This document shows positions 16,614-25,429 of a DNA stretch of 64,000 nucleotides, piece after piece. This stretch comes from Apilactobacillus kunkeei. Lineage in GTDB: Bacteria > Bacillota > Bacilli > Lactobacillales > Lactobacillaceae. Location: contig NZ_JXDF01000031.1 in NCBI RefSeq assembly GCF_001308195.1, forward strand, positions 27,171 to 91,170, read 5' to 3'. The notes beneath the pieces are model-generated. The model searched no databases. It saw only the letters and a list, made by a program, of their open reading frames with translations, and was not told the DNA's origin. The translations under genes were made by a program, and so were the position numbers. The first letter of the stretch is position 1. The number at the start of each line of letters is the position of its first letter.

Positions 16614-17615
16614 ATGAAAGCATTAGTTTTAACAGGCAAGAAACAATTAGAAATCCAAAACACTGAAATGCCAGAACCAAAGGCAAATGAAGTTGTTATC
16701 AACGCAAAATACGCTGGTATCTGTGGTACTGACTACGCACTATACAATGGTCTACCAGGTTCAGCTGACGCTGTTCCTCCAATCGTATTAGGTCATGAAA
16801 ACTCAGGTGTTATCTCAGCTGTAGGTTCAGATGTTACTGATCTTAAAGTTGGTGACCGTGTTACTGTTGACCCTAACATCTACTGTGGTAAGTGTGACTA
16901 CTGTCGTACAGCTCGTCCAGAACTATGTGACAACCTATCAGCCGTTGGTGTTACTAGAAATGGTGGTCTAGAAGAATACTTCACTGCCCCAACCCAAGTT
17001 GTTTACAAGTTACCAGACAACGTTGACTTGAAGTCAGCTGCTACTTGTGAACCTATCTCATGTGCCGTTCACGGTATGGACTTATTAAACATCAAACCTT
17101 ACCAAAAAGCTCTAGTTATTGGTGATGGTTACATGGGTCTAATCTTTGCACAATTACTACGTTCATACGGTGTTAAAGAAGTTGACTTAACTGGTCGTCA
17201 TGATGACAAATTAGCTGCTGAAAAAGAAAAGCTAAACATCGACCGTGTTATCAACACTACTAAGGAAGAAATTCCAGCCGAATATGACGTTGTTATTGAA
17301 GCCGTTGGTCAACCAGCTACTCAAGAACAAGCAATCGAAGCAACTGTTAAGGGTGCTCAAGTATTAATGTTCGGTGTTGGTGCTCCAGATCAAAAATTCA
17401 GCATGAACACATACGAAGTATTCAAGAAACAATTAACTATCCAAGGTGCATTCATCAACCCTAACTCATTCGAAGATGCTATTGCCCTACTACAAAGTGG
17501 TAAAGTTAATGTTGAAAAGATTATTGATAACATCATCTCACTAGAAGACGTTGAAAGTGTCCTAAATGGTACTTCAAACCTAACTGGTAAATGTGTTGTT
17601 AAAGTTTCTGACTAA
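16614..17615 (+). CDS. mdh: Mannitol 2-dehydrogenase, zinc-dependent MDR family
   Basis: A 333-residue enzyme that reduces fructose to mannitol with NAD(P)H, letting heterofermentative lactobacilli use fructose as electron acceptor. The sequence closely follows the Leuconostoc mannitol dehydrogenase as I know it (AGICGTD, PPIVLGHENSG, VDPNIYCGKCDYCRT, NLSAVGVTRNGG). The catalytic zinc ligands are in GICGTD and GHE. The structural zinc cysteines are CGKCDYC plus the Cys of ELCDN. The nucleotide loop is VIGDGYMG. Codon bias is strong, implying high expression. The ribosome binding site is GGAAAGGA. A VOC protein gene follows after 19 bases. Confidence 0.88.
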   Translation: MKALVLTGKKQLEIQNTEMPEPKANEVVINAKYAGICGTDYALYNGLPGSADAVPPIVLGHENSGVISAVGSDVTDLKVGDRVTVDPNIYCGKCDYCRTARPELCDNLSAVGVTRNGGLEEYFTAPTQVVYKLPDNVDLKSAATCEPISCAVHGMDLLNIKPYQKALVIGDGYMGLIFAQLLRSYGVKEVDLTGRHDDKLAAEKEKLNIDRVINTTKEEIPAEYDVVIEAVGQPATQEQAIEATVKGAQVLMFGVGAPDQKFSMNTYEVFKKQLTIQGAFINPNSFEDAIALLQSGKVNVEKIIDNIISLEDVESVLNGTSNLTGKCVVKVSD

Positions 17616-17634
17616 TTTTTTGGAGGCTTAAATT

Positions 17635-18027
17635 ATGGCTTTAAACGATTACTTTGATGGACTACAACACGTAGGTATCCCATCAAAAGACTTAGACAAA
17701 ACAATCGAATTTTACAAATCACTTGGTTTTGATCAAGCTGGTTTATTCCACAATGGTGAAAACCGTTGTGCCTTCATGAGATATGGTAACCTAACCGTTG
17801 AAACATGGGAAGGCGATCCAGTTGCAATGGAAAATGGTTCTATCAACCATATTTCAATGAACTGTACTGATGTTGATAAAGCATTCGCAGCCGCTAAAGA
17901 ACAAGGCTTCGATGTTTTAGACGATGAAATCCAATCAATCCCTACTTTCTGGGATAACGGAATCCGTTTCTTCAACATTCAAGGTCCTAATCACGAAAAG
18001 ATCGAATTTTGCCAAATTGTAAAATAA
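17635..18027 (+). CDS. VOC-superfamily protein (glyoxalase/bleomycin-resistance fold)
   Basis: A 130-residue protein made of two beta-alpha-beta-beta-beta halves. LQHVGIPSKDLDKTIEFYKSLGF is the classic first half with a metal-ligand His, and SINHISMNCTDVDKAFAAAKEQGF the second; a Glu in HEKIEFCQ closes the metal site. The family includes glyoxalase I, dioxygenases and isomerases, so the substrate is open. It shares a transcript with mannitol dehydrogenase (19-base gap, GGAGG binding site) and is strongly codon-biased, suggesting a role in sugar or carbonyl metabolism. Confidence 0.8.
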   Translation: MALNDYFDGLQHVGIPSKDLDKTIEFYKSLGFDQAGLFHNGENRCAFMRYGNLTVETWEGDPVAMENGSINHISMNCTDVDKAFAAAKEQGFDVLDDEIQSIPTFWDNGIRFFNIQGPNHEKIEFCQIVK

Positions 18028-18041
18028 TATCTTTCGATCAT

Positions 18042-18079
18042 AAAAAGCACCCAAGCATTATGCTTGGGTGCTTTTTTTA
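18042..18079. terminator. Bidirectional terminator
   Basis: AAAGCACCCAAGCA and TGCTTGGGTGCTTT pair around a TT loop, flanked by A and T runs, between convergent genes. Confidence 0.9.
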
Positions 18080-19873
18080 TTCAATATTCAAAATCGCATC
18101 AAATACTGATTGTGGTAGTTGAATTGATTCACTAGCACTCTTGCGTTTATTCAAACTCTGACGACGCAATAGAGCTTGCTTTTTAGATACACTCTTTTTA
18201 TCACCACTAACAGCGGCATTTTTGCGCAATGGTGGCACATCTACTCTGGCAACCACCCTTCCCTCAATATATCCTTGTACTGGCATTGGATATAATTTTC
18301 GAGGAATTACATACTTAAGTTTATGAACTATTTCTTGTGCTAATTTTTCGGCATTTAAGCGGTGAACAATAAACGTTAGTTCATCCACTGGGGCGTAGTT
18401 TACATCGATTGTAATTTTAACGATATCCGATTCAACATACTCCATAAATTGACTATCGTATGTCGCAAATCCATGCGTAATTGACTTCAACTGATTAAAG
18501 AAATTAAACGCAATTTCAGCTAGAGGAACACTGTAAGTCATCTTAACTAATTGAGCTGTGTTATCCATATCTAACAAAATCCCTCTACTCTTGCTTACTA
18601 ATGTCATCACGTCATTAACAGTCTCACTTGGCGTTTCAATAATGACCTTATTGAAAGGTTCTTCAATGGTATTTAATAAGGAAAAGTCTGGTAAATCAGA
18701 CGGATTATTAATCGTCTTCAACGTATCATCATTTTTAAGAGTATAACGGTAATTAACATTAGGTGAAGTGATTATTACGGGTATTGAAAATTCATTAATT
18801 AATCTTTCTCGCACAATTTTAAGGTGGAACATCCCCAAAAATCCACAACGATAACCTGGTCCCAATGAATTAGAGACGTGTTCAACAAATTCAATTGATG
18901 AATCATTTAACTTTAACTTTTCCATTGCCACTTTTAAGTCGTCAAAGTCAGCATCCTTAGGGTAAATTCCCGCAAAAACCACACTACGCGCTGGTTTATA
19001 ACCTGCAACAGCTCTATCAGTTTGACGAGATTGACCAGTGATCGTATCACCGACACGAACATCCGATGGATCTTTAATCCCAGTGATAATATAACCGATG
19101 TCACCAGCTTTTAATTCTTTTAATGGTAATAGTTGCGGGCTAAAAATGCCCACTTCTGGTGTCTCAAACTTCATCTTCTGATTAATTGACATCAACTTAT
19201 CGTTAGCCTTGATTACCCCGTCAATAACCTTCACATATGCGACAACTCCTTGATAAGAATCATAATGTGAATCAAAAATCATCGCCTTTAATGGCTTTTT
19301 TTCATCACCTTTAGGACTTGGAATTCGATTGACAATTGCCTCCAAAACTTCATTCACATTCAATCCCGTTTTAGCTGAAATATGAATAATATCAGTTTCT
19401 AAAAATGATTCATCTAACTCATAAAGTTGTTGTTCACACATATCAACTTGAGCACTTTGATTATCAACTTTATTAATGACTGGAATAATCACTAAATTAT
19501 TATTTTTAGCAATCCGATAATTGGCGACAGTCTGTGCCTGTACTCCCTTGGTGGCATCCACTAGTAAGATAACGCCATCGCTGGCCGACACGCTTTTTTC
19601 GACCTCGTAATTAAAATCGACATGCCCAGGGGTATCGATTAAGTTCAATTCATATTCTTGGCCATCAGTAGCACGATAATTATTACGTACTGTTCTAGAT
19701 CTGACAGTAACTCCATGGTCTTGTTCGACCTTCATATCATCTAAGACTTGTTCTTCATTGCCACGAAAACTAAAAGTATCAGTCATCTTCATAATTTGAT
19801 CGGATAATGTCGATTTTCCATGATCAATGTGGGCAACAATCGAGAAATTACGGATATTTTCTTGTTTCATCAT
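18077..19873 (-). CDS. Divergent EF-4 (LepA)-like translational GTPase
   Basis: A 598-residue GTPase with LepA domain order. G1 is IVAHIDHGKST, G3 is DTPGHVDF, and G4 is PVINKVD. The EF-G-like domains follow, including GPGYRCGFLGMFH. The C-terminal LepA-specific domain is strongly altered: ordinary LepA ends with a GGDISRKKKLLEKQKEGKK-type block, while here the equivalent is SGDKKSVSKKQALLRRQSLNKRKS and many core positions differ. It is therefore probably a second LepA paralogue rather than the housekeeping copy. ATG 19873 is chosen by AGGAG; ATG 19870 is equally possible. It lies 10 bases after a TetR gene and is cotranscribed with it. LepA acts on stalled ribosomes. Confidence 0.8.
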   Translation of the reverse strand: MMKQENIRNFSIVAHIDHGKSTLSDQIMKMTDTFSFRGNEEQVLDDMKVEQDHGVTVRSRTVRNNYRATDGQEYELNLIDTPGHVDFNYEVEKSVSASDGVILLVDATKGVQAQTVANYRIAKNNNLVIIPVINKVDNQSAQVDMCEQQLYELDESFLETDIIHISAKTGLNVNEVLEAIVNRIPSPKGDEKKPLKAMIFDSHYDSYQGVVAYVKVIDGVIKANDKLMSINQKMKFETPEVGIFSPQLLPLKELKAGDIGYIITGIKDPSDVRVGDTITGQSRQTDRAVAGYKPARSVVFAGIYPKDADFDDLKVAMEKLKLNDSSIEFVEHVSNSLGPGYRCGFLGMFHLKIVRERLINEFSIPVIITSPNVNYRYTLKNDDTLKTINNPSDLPDFSLLNTIEEPFNKVIIETPSETVNDVMTLVSKSRGILLDMDNTAQLVKMTYSVPLAEIAFNFFNQLKSITHGFATYDSQFMEYVESDIVKITIDVNYAPVDELTFIVHRLNAEKLAQEIVHKLKYVIPRKLYPMPVQGYIEGRVVARVDVPPLRKNAAVSGDKKSVSKKQALLRRQSLNKRKSASESIQLPQSVFDAILNIE

Positions 19874-19883
19874 AGTTACTCCT

Positions 19884-20528
19884 TTATTTACCAAGTAACC
19901 CCGTTAAATAAAAATCAAACGTTTCAATTGAATCATTTAGAATACTAACTTTAAAATCATTCATATCAACTCGAATTGGTTCTTGGTTAAACGAATCTAA
20001 ATTCGATAGGTTAATTAACCCACTGGCAATACTACTTTGAATAATGAAGATTTTATTGGCAGTCTTTACACCAATTGAAGGAAATGAATCATGAATGAAT
20101 TTAGCTAACCTTTCATGGACTTCATATAATCTTTGGCGCCCTTCAATTGTCTCTTCTTTAGATGCCTTACCTTCTAGAATTGGTCCTCTCAATGCGTTCA
20201 ATTTAATTAATGTTAAATGGTTTTCAATTAGGTTCTTAGTGTTTGCTAGTAAAAACGATTTTAATTCATCTTCGGTTGTTAACTTGGTCTTTTGTAATTG
20301 ATTTAGTGTTTCTAAAAAGAATTTTTGATATCCCACCAATAAAAGGTGCATAAATATATTTTCCTTAGTCTTGAAATAATTAAAGACTGTTCCCTTCGCA
20401 ATGTGGCTCTTTTGCGCAATTGAATTAATGGAAATATCATAAAAGTCATTTTCTTCAAACATCTTAAGCGCTGTTTCTGCTATCAACGCCTGTTTACGTT
20501 GTTTTTCGTCGGCAGTTTTTATATTCAT
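19884..20528 (-). CDS. TetR-family transcriptional regulator
   Basis: A 214-residue repressor. Residues ~10-55 form the DNA-binding domain: ALIAETALKMFEENDFYDISINSIAQKSHIAKGTVFNYFKTKENIF, with the usual KGT-x-Y/F-x-YF-x-x-KE turn. The remaining residues form a helical ligand-binding domain without recognisable specificity. AAGGAG precedes the ATG. The promoter at 20565-20593 has a perfect TGACCA-T-TGGTCA palindrome right beneath the -10, so the gene probably represses itself and the downstream LepA-like GTPase. Confidence 0.87.
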   Translation of the reverse strand: MNIKTADEKQRKQALIAETALKMFEENDFYDISINSIAQKSHIAKGTVFNYFKTKENIFMHLLLVGYQKFFLETLNQLQKTKLTTEDELKSFLLANTKNLIENHLTLIKLNALRGPILEGKASKEETIEGRQRLYEVHERLAKFIHDSFPSIGVKTANKIFIIQSSIASGLINLSNLDSFNQEPIRVDMNDFKVSILNDSIETFDFYLTGLLGK

Positions 20529-20549
20529 GATTGACTCCTTTTTCTAAAA

Positions 20550-20593
20550 TGACCATTGGTCACTATTGTATATGAAGTTAAAAATTAATACAA
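20550..20593 (-). promoter_or_regulatory. Promoter and operator of the tetR-lepA-like operon
   Basis: TTGTAT (20593-20588), a 17-base spacer, and TACAAT (20570-20565). The palindrome TGACCATTGGTCA (20562-20550) begins two bases after the -10, the right place for a TetR-type repressor to block transcription. Confidence 0.65.
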
Positions 20594-20597
20594 CAAA

Positions 20598-20632
20598 AAA
20601 ACGTCCAATCATTTAGATCGGACGTTTTTATT
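20598..20632 (-). terminator. Terminator of the GH25 gene
   Basis: ACGTCC and GGACGT with an inner ATC/GAT pairing, flanked by A and T runs. It follows the stop of the GH25 gene and lies just upstream of the tetR promoter. Confidence 0.75.
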
Positions 20633-21967
20633 TTAAGCCACGCGGTATTGATATTTCTTAGCATGCTTGTGATGAATCCTCTTCACACTGTATTTATAGT
20701 ATTTTTTAGACTTGTTATGCTTCTTATTCCTATAAGAACGATGTAACTTCTTATGCTTCAATTTATTCTTAACGTGGTAACTAAGCTTCTTGGCATAATT
20801 ATACTTGGCATGCTTACGAGTCCTCTTCTTAGCTAACTTGTAAGTATATTTTTTCTTACTGTGCTTCTTGTACTTCTTAGCATGTTTTTTTGCGATACGT
20901 TTCTTTGTAGTATGGTTTAGCTTGTAAGTGTACTTACTATGCTTTTTGGCGTGCTTCTTGTAAGCCTTCTTGTGGCTCACCTTTTTGGTAGTAGCACTAG
21001 CATATTGATAAGTATTGTTAGTAGTTGCAATCTTCTTTGTAGCTTGTTTTTTTATGCGATATGCACGTTTTACATGCTTTTTGGTGTGATGACTTACTTT
21101 ATTAACAAGTGGTGTGTATTGGACCTTTTTAGCCTTTGCAGAGGTAGTCTTAGTAATAACTTGTGTCTTAGTGGCCTTATGTAAAACATTGGCTGTAGCA
21201 TGTTTTTTGATGTGTCTAGCGGTTCCTGTCTTAGCAACAGTACGATTGTGACCGTTAGCAGTCTTTTCGGTTGTCCAGAATGCTAACTTACGACCACCAA
21301 CCGGAATGGTGTCGGCATCTAGAGATTCACCTAATGCCTTACTTTGGTACTTGTCTGTGTATTGCCACAAATCATAGTTGTACTTTGGATTTGGTGTGTA
21401 GTTGGTGTAGTTAGCCAACCATACCGCACTGTATGCATTCAAAGTACTTTGTTGGAATTGATCCAAGATTGATTGTGAACTGTACAAGATAACCGGTTGT
21501 TTGGTTAGTTGTTTCATCGCGTTTGCCCAACTGACCGCATTTTGATCGGATGTGTTGGTAAAACCAGTTTCAAAATCATTTACATAGAATCTAGCATTTG
21601 GGGCTAGTGAATATAGACGTTGTGCTTCTTCTTGAGCTTGAGCGGAATTGGTGTATCTACTGTAGCTGTATACACCGTATGGAATTCCATACTTGTCCAT
21701 CAAGCTGATATTATTATTTACCTGTTGATCATGATATTGACCATCTTGAATTCTTAAAACAACGAATTTAACTTCATTCTTTAAATTCATTACTTGTTGA
21801 TCATTTAATTGCCCCTGAAATTCAGAAATATCATAGGCCACTGGTGTGTATGGTTTAAATGATTGATTTGTATCAGCGTGAGACTTGATACCATTCAAAG
21901 ATAAGGCCATTGTTGATCCTAACGCCGCGGAAAATAATAAATGTTTTATTTTTTTAGAATCATACAT
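20633..21967 (-). CDS. Secreted GH25 lysozyme-like protein with a long basic Lys/His/Tyr tail
   Basis: A 444-residue exported protein. Residues 1-31 form a signal peptide (cleavage near SHA-DT). Residues ~42-235 form a GH25 muramidase domain: YDISEFQG with Asp46, and VNDFETG with Asp131 and Glu133, the acidic pair expected in the active site. Residues ~240-444 are low-complexity, made of KKHAKKH, KYTYK and KHKK-like words, extremely basic and with almost no acidic residues. Such a tail could hold the enzyme on teichoic acids by charge. It probably cleaves peptidoglycan during growth or division. It is transcribed alone. Confidence 0.82.
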   Translation of the reverse strand: MYDSKKIKHLLFSAALGSTMALSLNGIKSHADTNQSFKPYTPVAYDISEFQGQLNDQQVMNLKNEVKFVVLRIQDGQYHDQQVNNNISLMDKYGIPYGVYSYSRYTNSAQAQEEAQRLYSLAPNARFYVNDFETGFTNTSDQNAVSWANAMKQLTKQPVILYSSQSILDQFQQSTLNAYSAVWLANYTNYTPNPKYNYDLWQYTDKYQSKALGESLDADTIPVGGRKLAFWTTEKTANGHNRTVAKTGTARHIKKHATANVLHKATKTQVITKTTSAKAKKVQYTPLVNKVSHHTKKHVKRAYRIKKQATKKIATTNNTYQYASATTKKVSHKKAYKKHAKKHSKYTYKLNHTTKKRIAKKHAKKYKKHSKKKYTYKLAKKRTRKHAKYNYAKKLSYHVKNKLKHKKLHRSYRNKKHNKSKKYYKYSVKRIHHKHAKKYQYRVA

Positions 21968-22005
21968 TTTCCAATACCTTCATTTCGAATATTTTTTGTC
22001 ACAAT

Positions 22006-22034
22006 AAAACCAGGTCAAAATAACCTGGTTTTTT
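22006..22034 (-). terminator. Terminator of the lipoprotein gene
   Basis: AAAACCAGGT and ACCTGGTTTT pair with a CAAAATA loop; on the minus strand the stem ends in a T run. Confidence 0.8.
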
Positions 22035-22041
22035 AATGCAT

Positions 22042-22743
22042 TTACTTAAGTGAAGTTACCATTTCTAATGCTGTGTTTAGAGAGTTAGCTTTAATTGAGT
22101 AAACGTCATTACCCATTTGCCAAGTAATAGTTGCTGAACCGTCGATTTCGGCGGTAATACTACCCTTGCTTTCTGGAACTGGTAGGTTGTGGTTTTGGAT
22201 GTAACTTACTACGGTCTTACCCTTAGTAGTTGCGGCACCATTGTTCTTACCGAAGTTACTACCGTGTGTTAGTAGTGACCAGTTACCAAAGTTTGCTTGG
22301 ATGTATTCTTGTCCGGCACCCTTATCTGAGTGACCAACAACGTTGTAACCTAAGTTAACTGATGGTAGACCAGCAACGTTTGCAGCAGCTTGGTATCCAA
22401 CTTGTTGCATTGCAGCTGAATCACTTTCATAAGTGTGCTTAGTGTAGGTAGCGTATGTTGAACCATTGTTTAAGTAGCTAATTGTAAAGTTGGTCTTGTT
22501 TCCATCCAACTTAGCATTTACGCTTTGGCTTGAATCTAAACCATTGCTTTGTGGTAACTTTTCATTTCCTAATTTATTTGAAATCTTGTCATTGCTTGAT
22601 GATGCTGATGAGCTCATCTTACTAGTTTGAGTAGTTGAAGTTGAACTTGATGCATCACTATTGTCGCTTTTCTTTTGTCCACAAGCAGTTAAAACTAATC
22701 CTAAAACTGCAACTGCAGGTAAAATCTTCTTCCATGCTTTCAT
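22042..22743 (-). CDS. Lipoprotein of unknown function
   Basis: A 233-residue protein starting at ATG 22743 (MKAWKKILPAVAVLGLVLTAC); the ATG at 22755 abuts the AGGAG and is less likely. The lipobox LTAC-G marks lipid attachment at Cys21. A Ser/Thr/Asp-rich linker (~25-60) precedes a compact C-terminal domain (NFTISYLNNGSTYATY, then GNWSLLTHGSNFG) that I do not recognise. It lies downstream of a metal ABC transporter, but it does not look like a metal-binding ZnuA/MntA protein and has its own gap of 76 bases. Role unknown. Confidence 0.7.
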   Translation of the reverse strand: MKAWKKILPAVAVLGLVLTACGQKKSDNSDASSSTSTTQTSKMSSSASSSNDKISNKLGNEKLPQSNGLDSSQSVNAKLDGNKTNFTISYLNNGSTYATYTKHTYESDSAAMQQVGYQAAANVAGLPSVNLGYNVVGHSDKGAGQEYIQANFGNWSLLTHGSNFGKNNGAATTKGKTVVSYIQNHNLPVPESKGSITAEIDGSATITWQMGNDVYSIKANSLNTALEMVTSLK

Positions 22744-22819
22744 AATGTAGGACATCTCCTTAAAAAACTATTTGAGAACAGTATAACAAAACATCAGTGT
22801 TACGTTAATAAAGTTTGTA

Positions 22820-23623
22820 TTAAATTCTTGTTACTTTATCATAGATTACCGCAATAATATAAATGATTGTTTCGATTGTTGCGATAAAGAAACTTACTGG
22901 TAAGTTTGTTACAAAGCTTAAGTATAGACCAAACCAAGTCCCAATTAAAGAAAAGACAAATGTCAAAATGGTCATTGACCAGATACTGTGCACAAAGTAG
23001 CGTGCTGATGAGGCTGGAATAGTCAATAGCGCAAAGATTAGAAGTGATCCTACAATTTGTGCTGTCACACTGACAGTACATGCAAGTAGAATCAAGAAAA
23101 TCACTGATACTAAGGTGTTGGCACGGGAGTTAAAACTAGCACCAACATTATCAAATGAGTTATATTTTAGTTTTCTGTAAATCAAAGTGGTAATTACGAT
23201 GATGGCGATACTTAAGCCAACCAATGTTTGTACATTGCTGTAACTAATTCCGACGATACTACCAAATAAGATGTTGGTAGCGTAACTTGATTGGGTATCA
23301 GCCAATGATAGAAATAAAATTCCTAACCCAATGAAGAATACCGAGAAGACACTGATTGATGATTCACGACGGCTCACCCTTGAACCAACGGTACCAATCA
23401 TCAATGAACTTAATACGGTGAATAATAGCATCCCTAAGATTGGGTTGGTTCCCAAGAAGACACCAAATGATGCCCCGGAGAAACTAATTTCTGAAAGTGT
23501 GTGGGTGAAGAAAGCAGTCTTTCTAGCAACCACGAATACCCCCATCAATCCACATAGAATGGAGATGAAGAAACTAGCGACGAAGGCGTATTGCATGAAT
23601 GGATAACTTAACATTTCTAACAT
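22820..23623 (-). CDS. Zn/Mn-type ABC transporter permease (ABC-3 family)
   Basis: A 267-residue membrane protein with about eight segments. Signatures of the ZnuB/MntB/AdcB family are present: GLMGVFVVARKTAFFTHTLSEISFSGASFG and SLLIFALLTIPASSARYF. It forms the membrane channel for zinc or manganese uptake. Its start abuts the stop of the ATPase gene (23623), so the two are coupled. No substrate-binding lipoprotein gene is adjacent, so that part must be encoded elsewhere. The metal cannot be decided from sequence alone. Confidence 0.85.
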   Translation of the reverse strand: MLEMLSYPFMQYAFVASFFISILCGLMGVFVVARKTAFFTHTLSEISFSGASFGVFLGTNPILGMLLFTVLSSLMIGTVGSRVSRRESSISVFSVFFIGLGILFLSLADTQSSYATNILFGSIVGISYSNVQTLVGLSIAIIVITTLIYRKLKYNSFDNVGASFNSRANTLVSVIFLILLACTVSVTAQIVGSLLIFALLTIPASSARYFVHSIWSMTILTFVFSLIGTWFGLYLSFVTNLPVSFFIATIETIIYIIAVIYDKVTRI

Positions 23624-24288
23624 TATTGAGCCTCCTTCACTGGTTTAATGGTGCCGGCTTGATTGGCAATGTTTAAATCATAGTCACCATATTGTTGTAC
23701 TAAAACCGGATCGTGAGTGATGAATAATACGGATGCTCCAGTTTCAGCAATGACGCTTTTAACTACGTCTAATAGCATGAATTTAGCTTCCTTATCCAAG
23801 CTGGCGGTACTTTCATCCAAGATTAGTAACTTAGGTTGAGATACCAATGCTTGAGCCAAGTAGACACGTTGTTGTTCCCCACCGGAACAGCTACCCAAAG
23901 GTGTGTTGGCCAAATCTTGTAACTTGGTCATTTCGATAACTTTTTGGACACTTTGTTTTTCTTTTTTGCTCAACCATGGCAATATTGAATGTTGTAAACC
24001 TAATCCGATAAAATCAAAGACGGTCAATGGATAGTCATCATCAATATTTCTCAATTGAGGAATGTATTGCATATCTGATCGTTTGATTTTGGATTGGACG
24101 TGTTCATTTTTATTAAATTGTTTTAAAATAGTCTTTATTAATGTTGTCTTCCCAACACCATTTTCACCTGTAACGCAGGTTAAGGTCTTGGCAAAGATAT
24201 CAAAAGACAAATCGTTAATTAATTTACGGTTCTTAACAGATACGTCTAAATCGCGTACTGATAAGATTAAATTGGATTCTGTACTCAT
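23623..24288 (-). CDS. Zn/Mn-type ABC transporter ATP-binding protein
   Basis: A 221-residue ATPase. Walker A is GENGVGKTTL, the signature is CSGGEQQRVYLAQAL, and Walker B is LLILDESTASLD, with the switch His in LFITHD. Family best match is ZnuC/AdcC. ATG 24288 is used (seven bases after GAGG), with 24291 possible. It opens the two-gene metal uptake operon. The 130-base divergent region to the amidase gene has a weak TGATT-x8-AATCA repeat, but no clear zinc or manganese operator. Confidence 0.85.
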   Translation of the reverse strand: MSTESNLILSVRDLDVSVKNRKLINDLSFDIFAKTLTCVTGENGVGKTTLIKTILKQFNKNEHVQSKIKRSDMQYIPQLRNIDDDYPLTVFDFIGLGLQHSILPWLSKKEKQSVQKVIEMTKLQDLANTPLGSCSGGEQQRVYLAQALVSQPKLLILDESTASLDKEAKFMLLDVVKSVIAETGASVLFITHDPVLVQQYGDYDLNIANQAGTIKPVKEAQ

Positions 24289-24419
24289 CATTAATCCTCA
24301 CTGTTTCAATTATTTATATATCATTGTAGTCTGATTATGAAAACAATCAAACATCTGATATATATTAATTTTTGTTATATAATTGATTTTAACATACATA
24401 ATACAATCGGGGTGATAAT

Positions 24420-25283
24420 TTGGTTAATCGTTTTATAACTAGATTCAGGGAAACACCAAACAACAAGCTGATTTACCGCGGTGTCGTAACTCTTATCCTC
24501 TTAGTAATTTTAATAATCGAATTAGCCAGATTTTTATCATTACCTAAGGTTGATGCCACTACTTTATATCTACGTGAACAACCCAATGACGAATCAAAAA
24601 TAATTAAAACAATTCCACATGGTCGTCATTTAAGTATCATCAAATCAAAAAACAATTGGTGGTACACAAAATATAATGGTCTAAAAGGTTGGGTGCCTTC
24701 ATGGCTAGTTAATGTCGACGACTACGACGTCAGAACCAGCGACAAGTTAGCCCAAAAGACAATCATTATTGATCCTGGCCACGGGGGTGGCGATTCTGGT
24801 ACCCTTTCAGCCAACCAAAAGTACATGGAAAAGACATATACCTTACAAACTGCTAAAAAAGTGGCCGCAGAATTAAGAAAAAAACACGTGAATGTCGTTA
24901 TGACTCGTACTGATGATACTTACGTGACATTGAAAAAACGAACAGATATGGCCAGTGATTATCATGCCGACCTCTTCGTTAGCTTCCACTTCAATTCCGA
25001 TAACGGATACGGCAGAGCCAACGGTTATGGTATCTACAACTACCACAAGAATGCGGTCAAGGTGGCCGACCAAGTCGCAGATGGTTTAGACAACCTCCCC
25101 GTTTCAAATCGCGGGGTCTCATTTGGTGACTACTACGTCTTACGTGAAAACAAACGTCCGGCAATCTTATGCGAAATGGGGTTCATGGATAGCTCACACG
25201 ATCTTCCATATATTCAAAGTTCCACTTACCAAGAACACGTCGCTAAGGATGTCGCAAAATCACTTGATAAATATTTCAATTAA
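24420..25283 (+). CDS. N-acetylmuramoyl-L-alanine amidase with SH3b domain
   Basis: A 287-residue protein starting at TTG 24420. One N-terminal transmembrane segment (residues ~20-42) anchors it outside. An SH3b domain (~45-100: LYLREQPNDESKIIKTIPHG, then WVPSWLV) binds the wall. The C-terminal Amidase_3 domain (~112-287) has IIDPGHGGGDSG (zinc His), MEKTYTL (Glu ligand), VSFHFNSD (zinc His) and ILCEMGFMDS (catalytic Glu). It cuts the amide bond between MurNAc and L-Ala in peptidoglycan. Transcribed alone. Confidence 0.88.
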   Translation: MVNRFITRFRETPNNKLIYRGVVTLILLVILIIELARFLSLPKVDATTLYLREQPNDESKIIKTIPHGRHLSIIKSKNNWWYTKYNGLKGWVPSWLVNVDDYDVRTSDKLAQKTIIIDPGHGGGDSGTLSANQKYMEKTYTLQTAKKVAAELRKKHVNVVMTRTDDTYVTLKKRTDMASDYHADLFVSFHFNSDNGYGRANGYGIYNYHKNAVKVADQVADGLDNLPVSNRGVSFGDYYVLRENKRPAILCEMGFMDSSHDLPYIQSSTYQEHVAKDVAKSLDKYFN

Positions 25284-25289
25284 TTATAC

Positions 25290-25317
25290 AAAGCGTCCAT
25301 TGAGGGACGCTTTTTTT
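25290..25317 (+). terminator. Terminator after amidase
   Basis: AAAGCGTCC and GGACGCTTT pair around ATTGAG, followed by T. Confidence 0.85.
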
Positions 25318-25429
25318 AATGTTTAAAACGTATATAAGACAACATTTATAACATTTTTTCTTTTTTTCGTTATAATACACTTAGTTAATTCAACGAATAT
25401 TACATAACAAACATGGAGGAAATACACTC

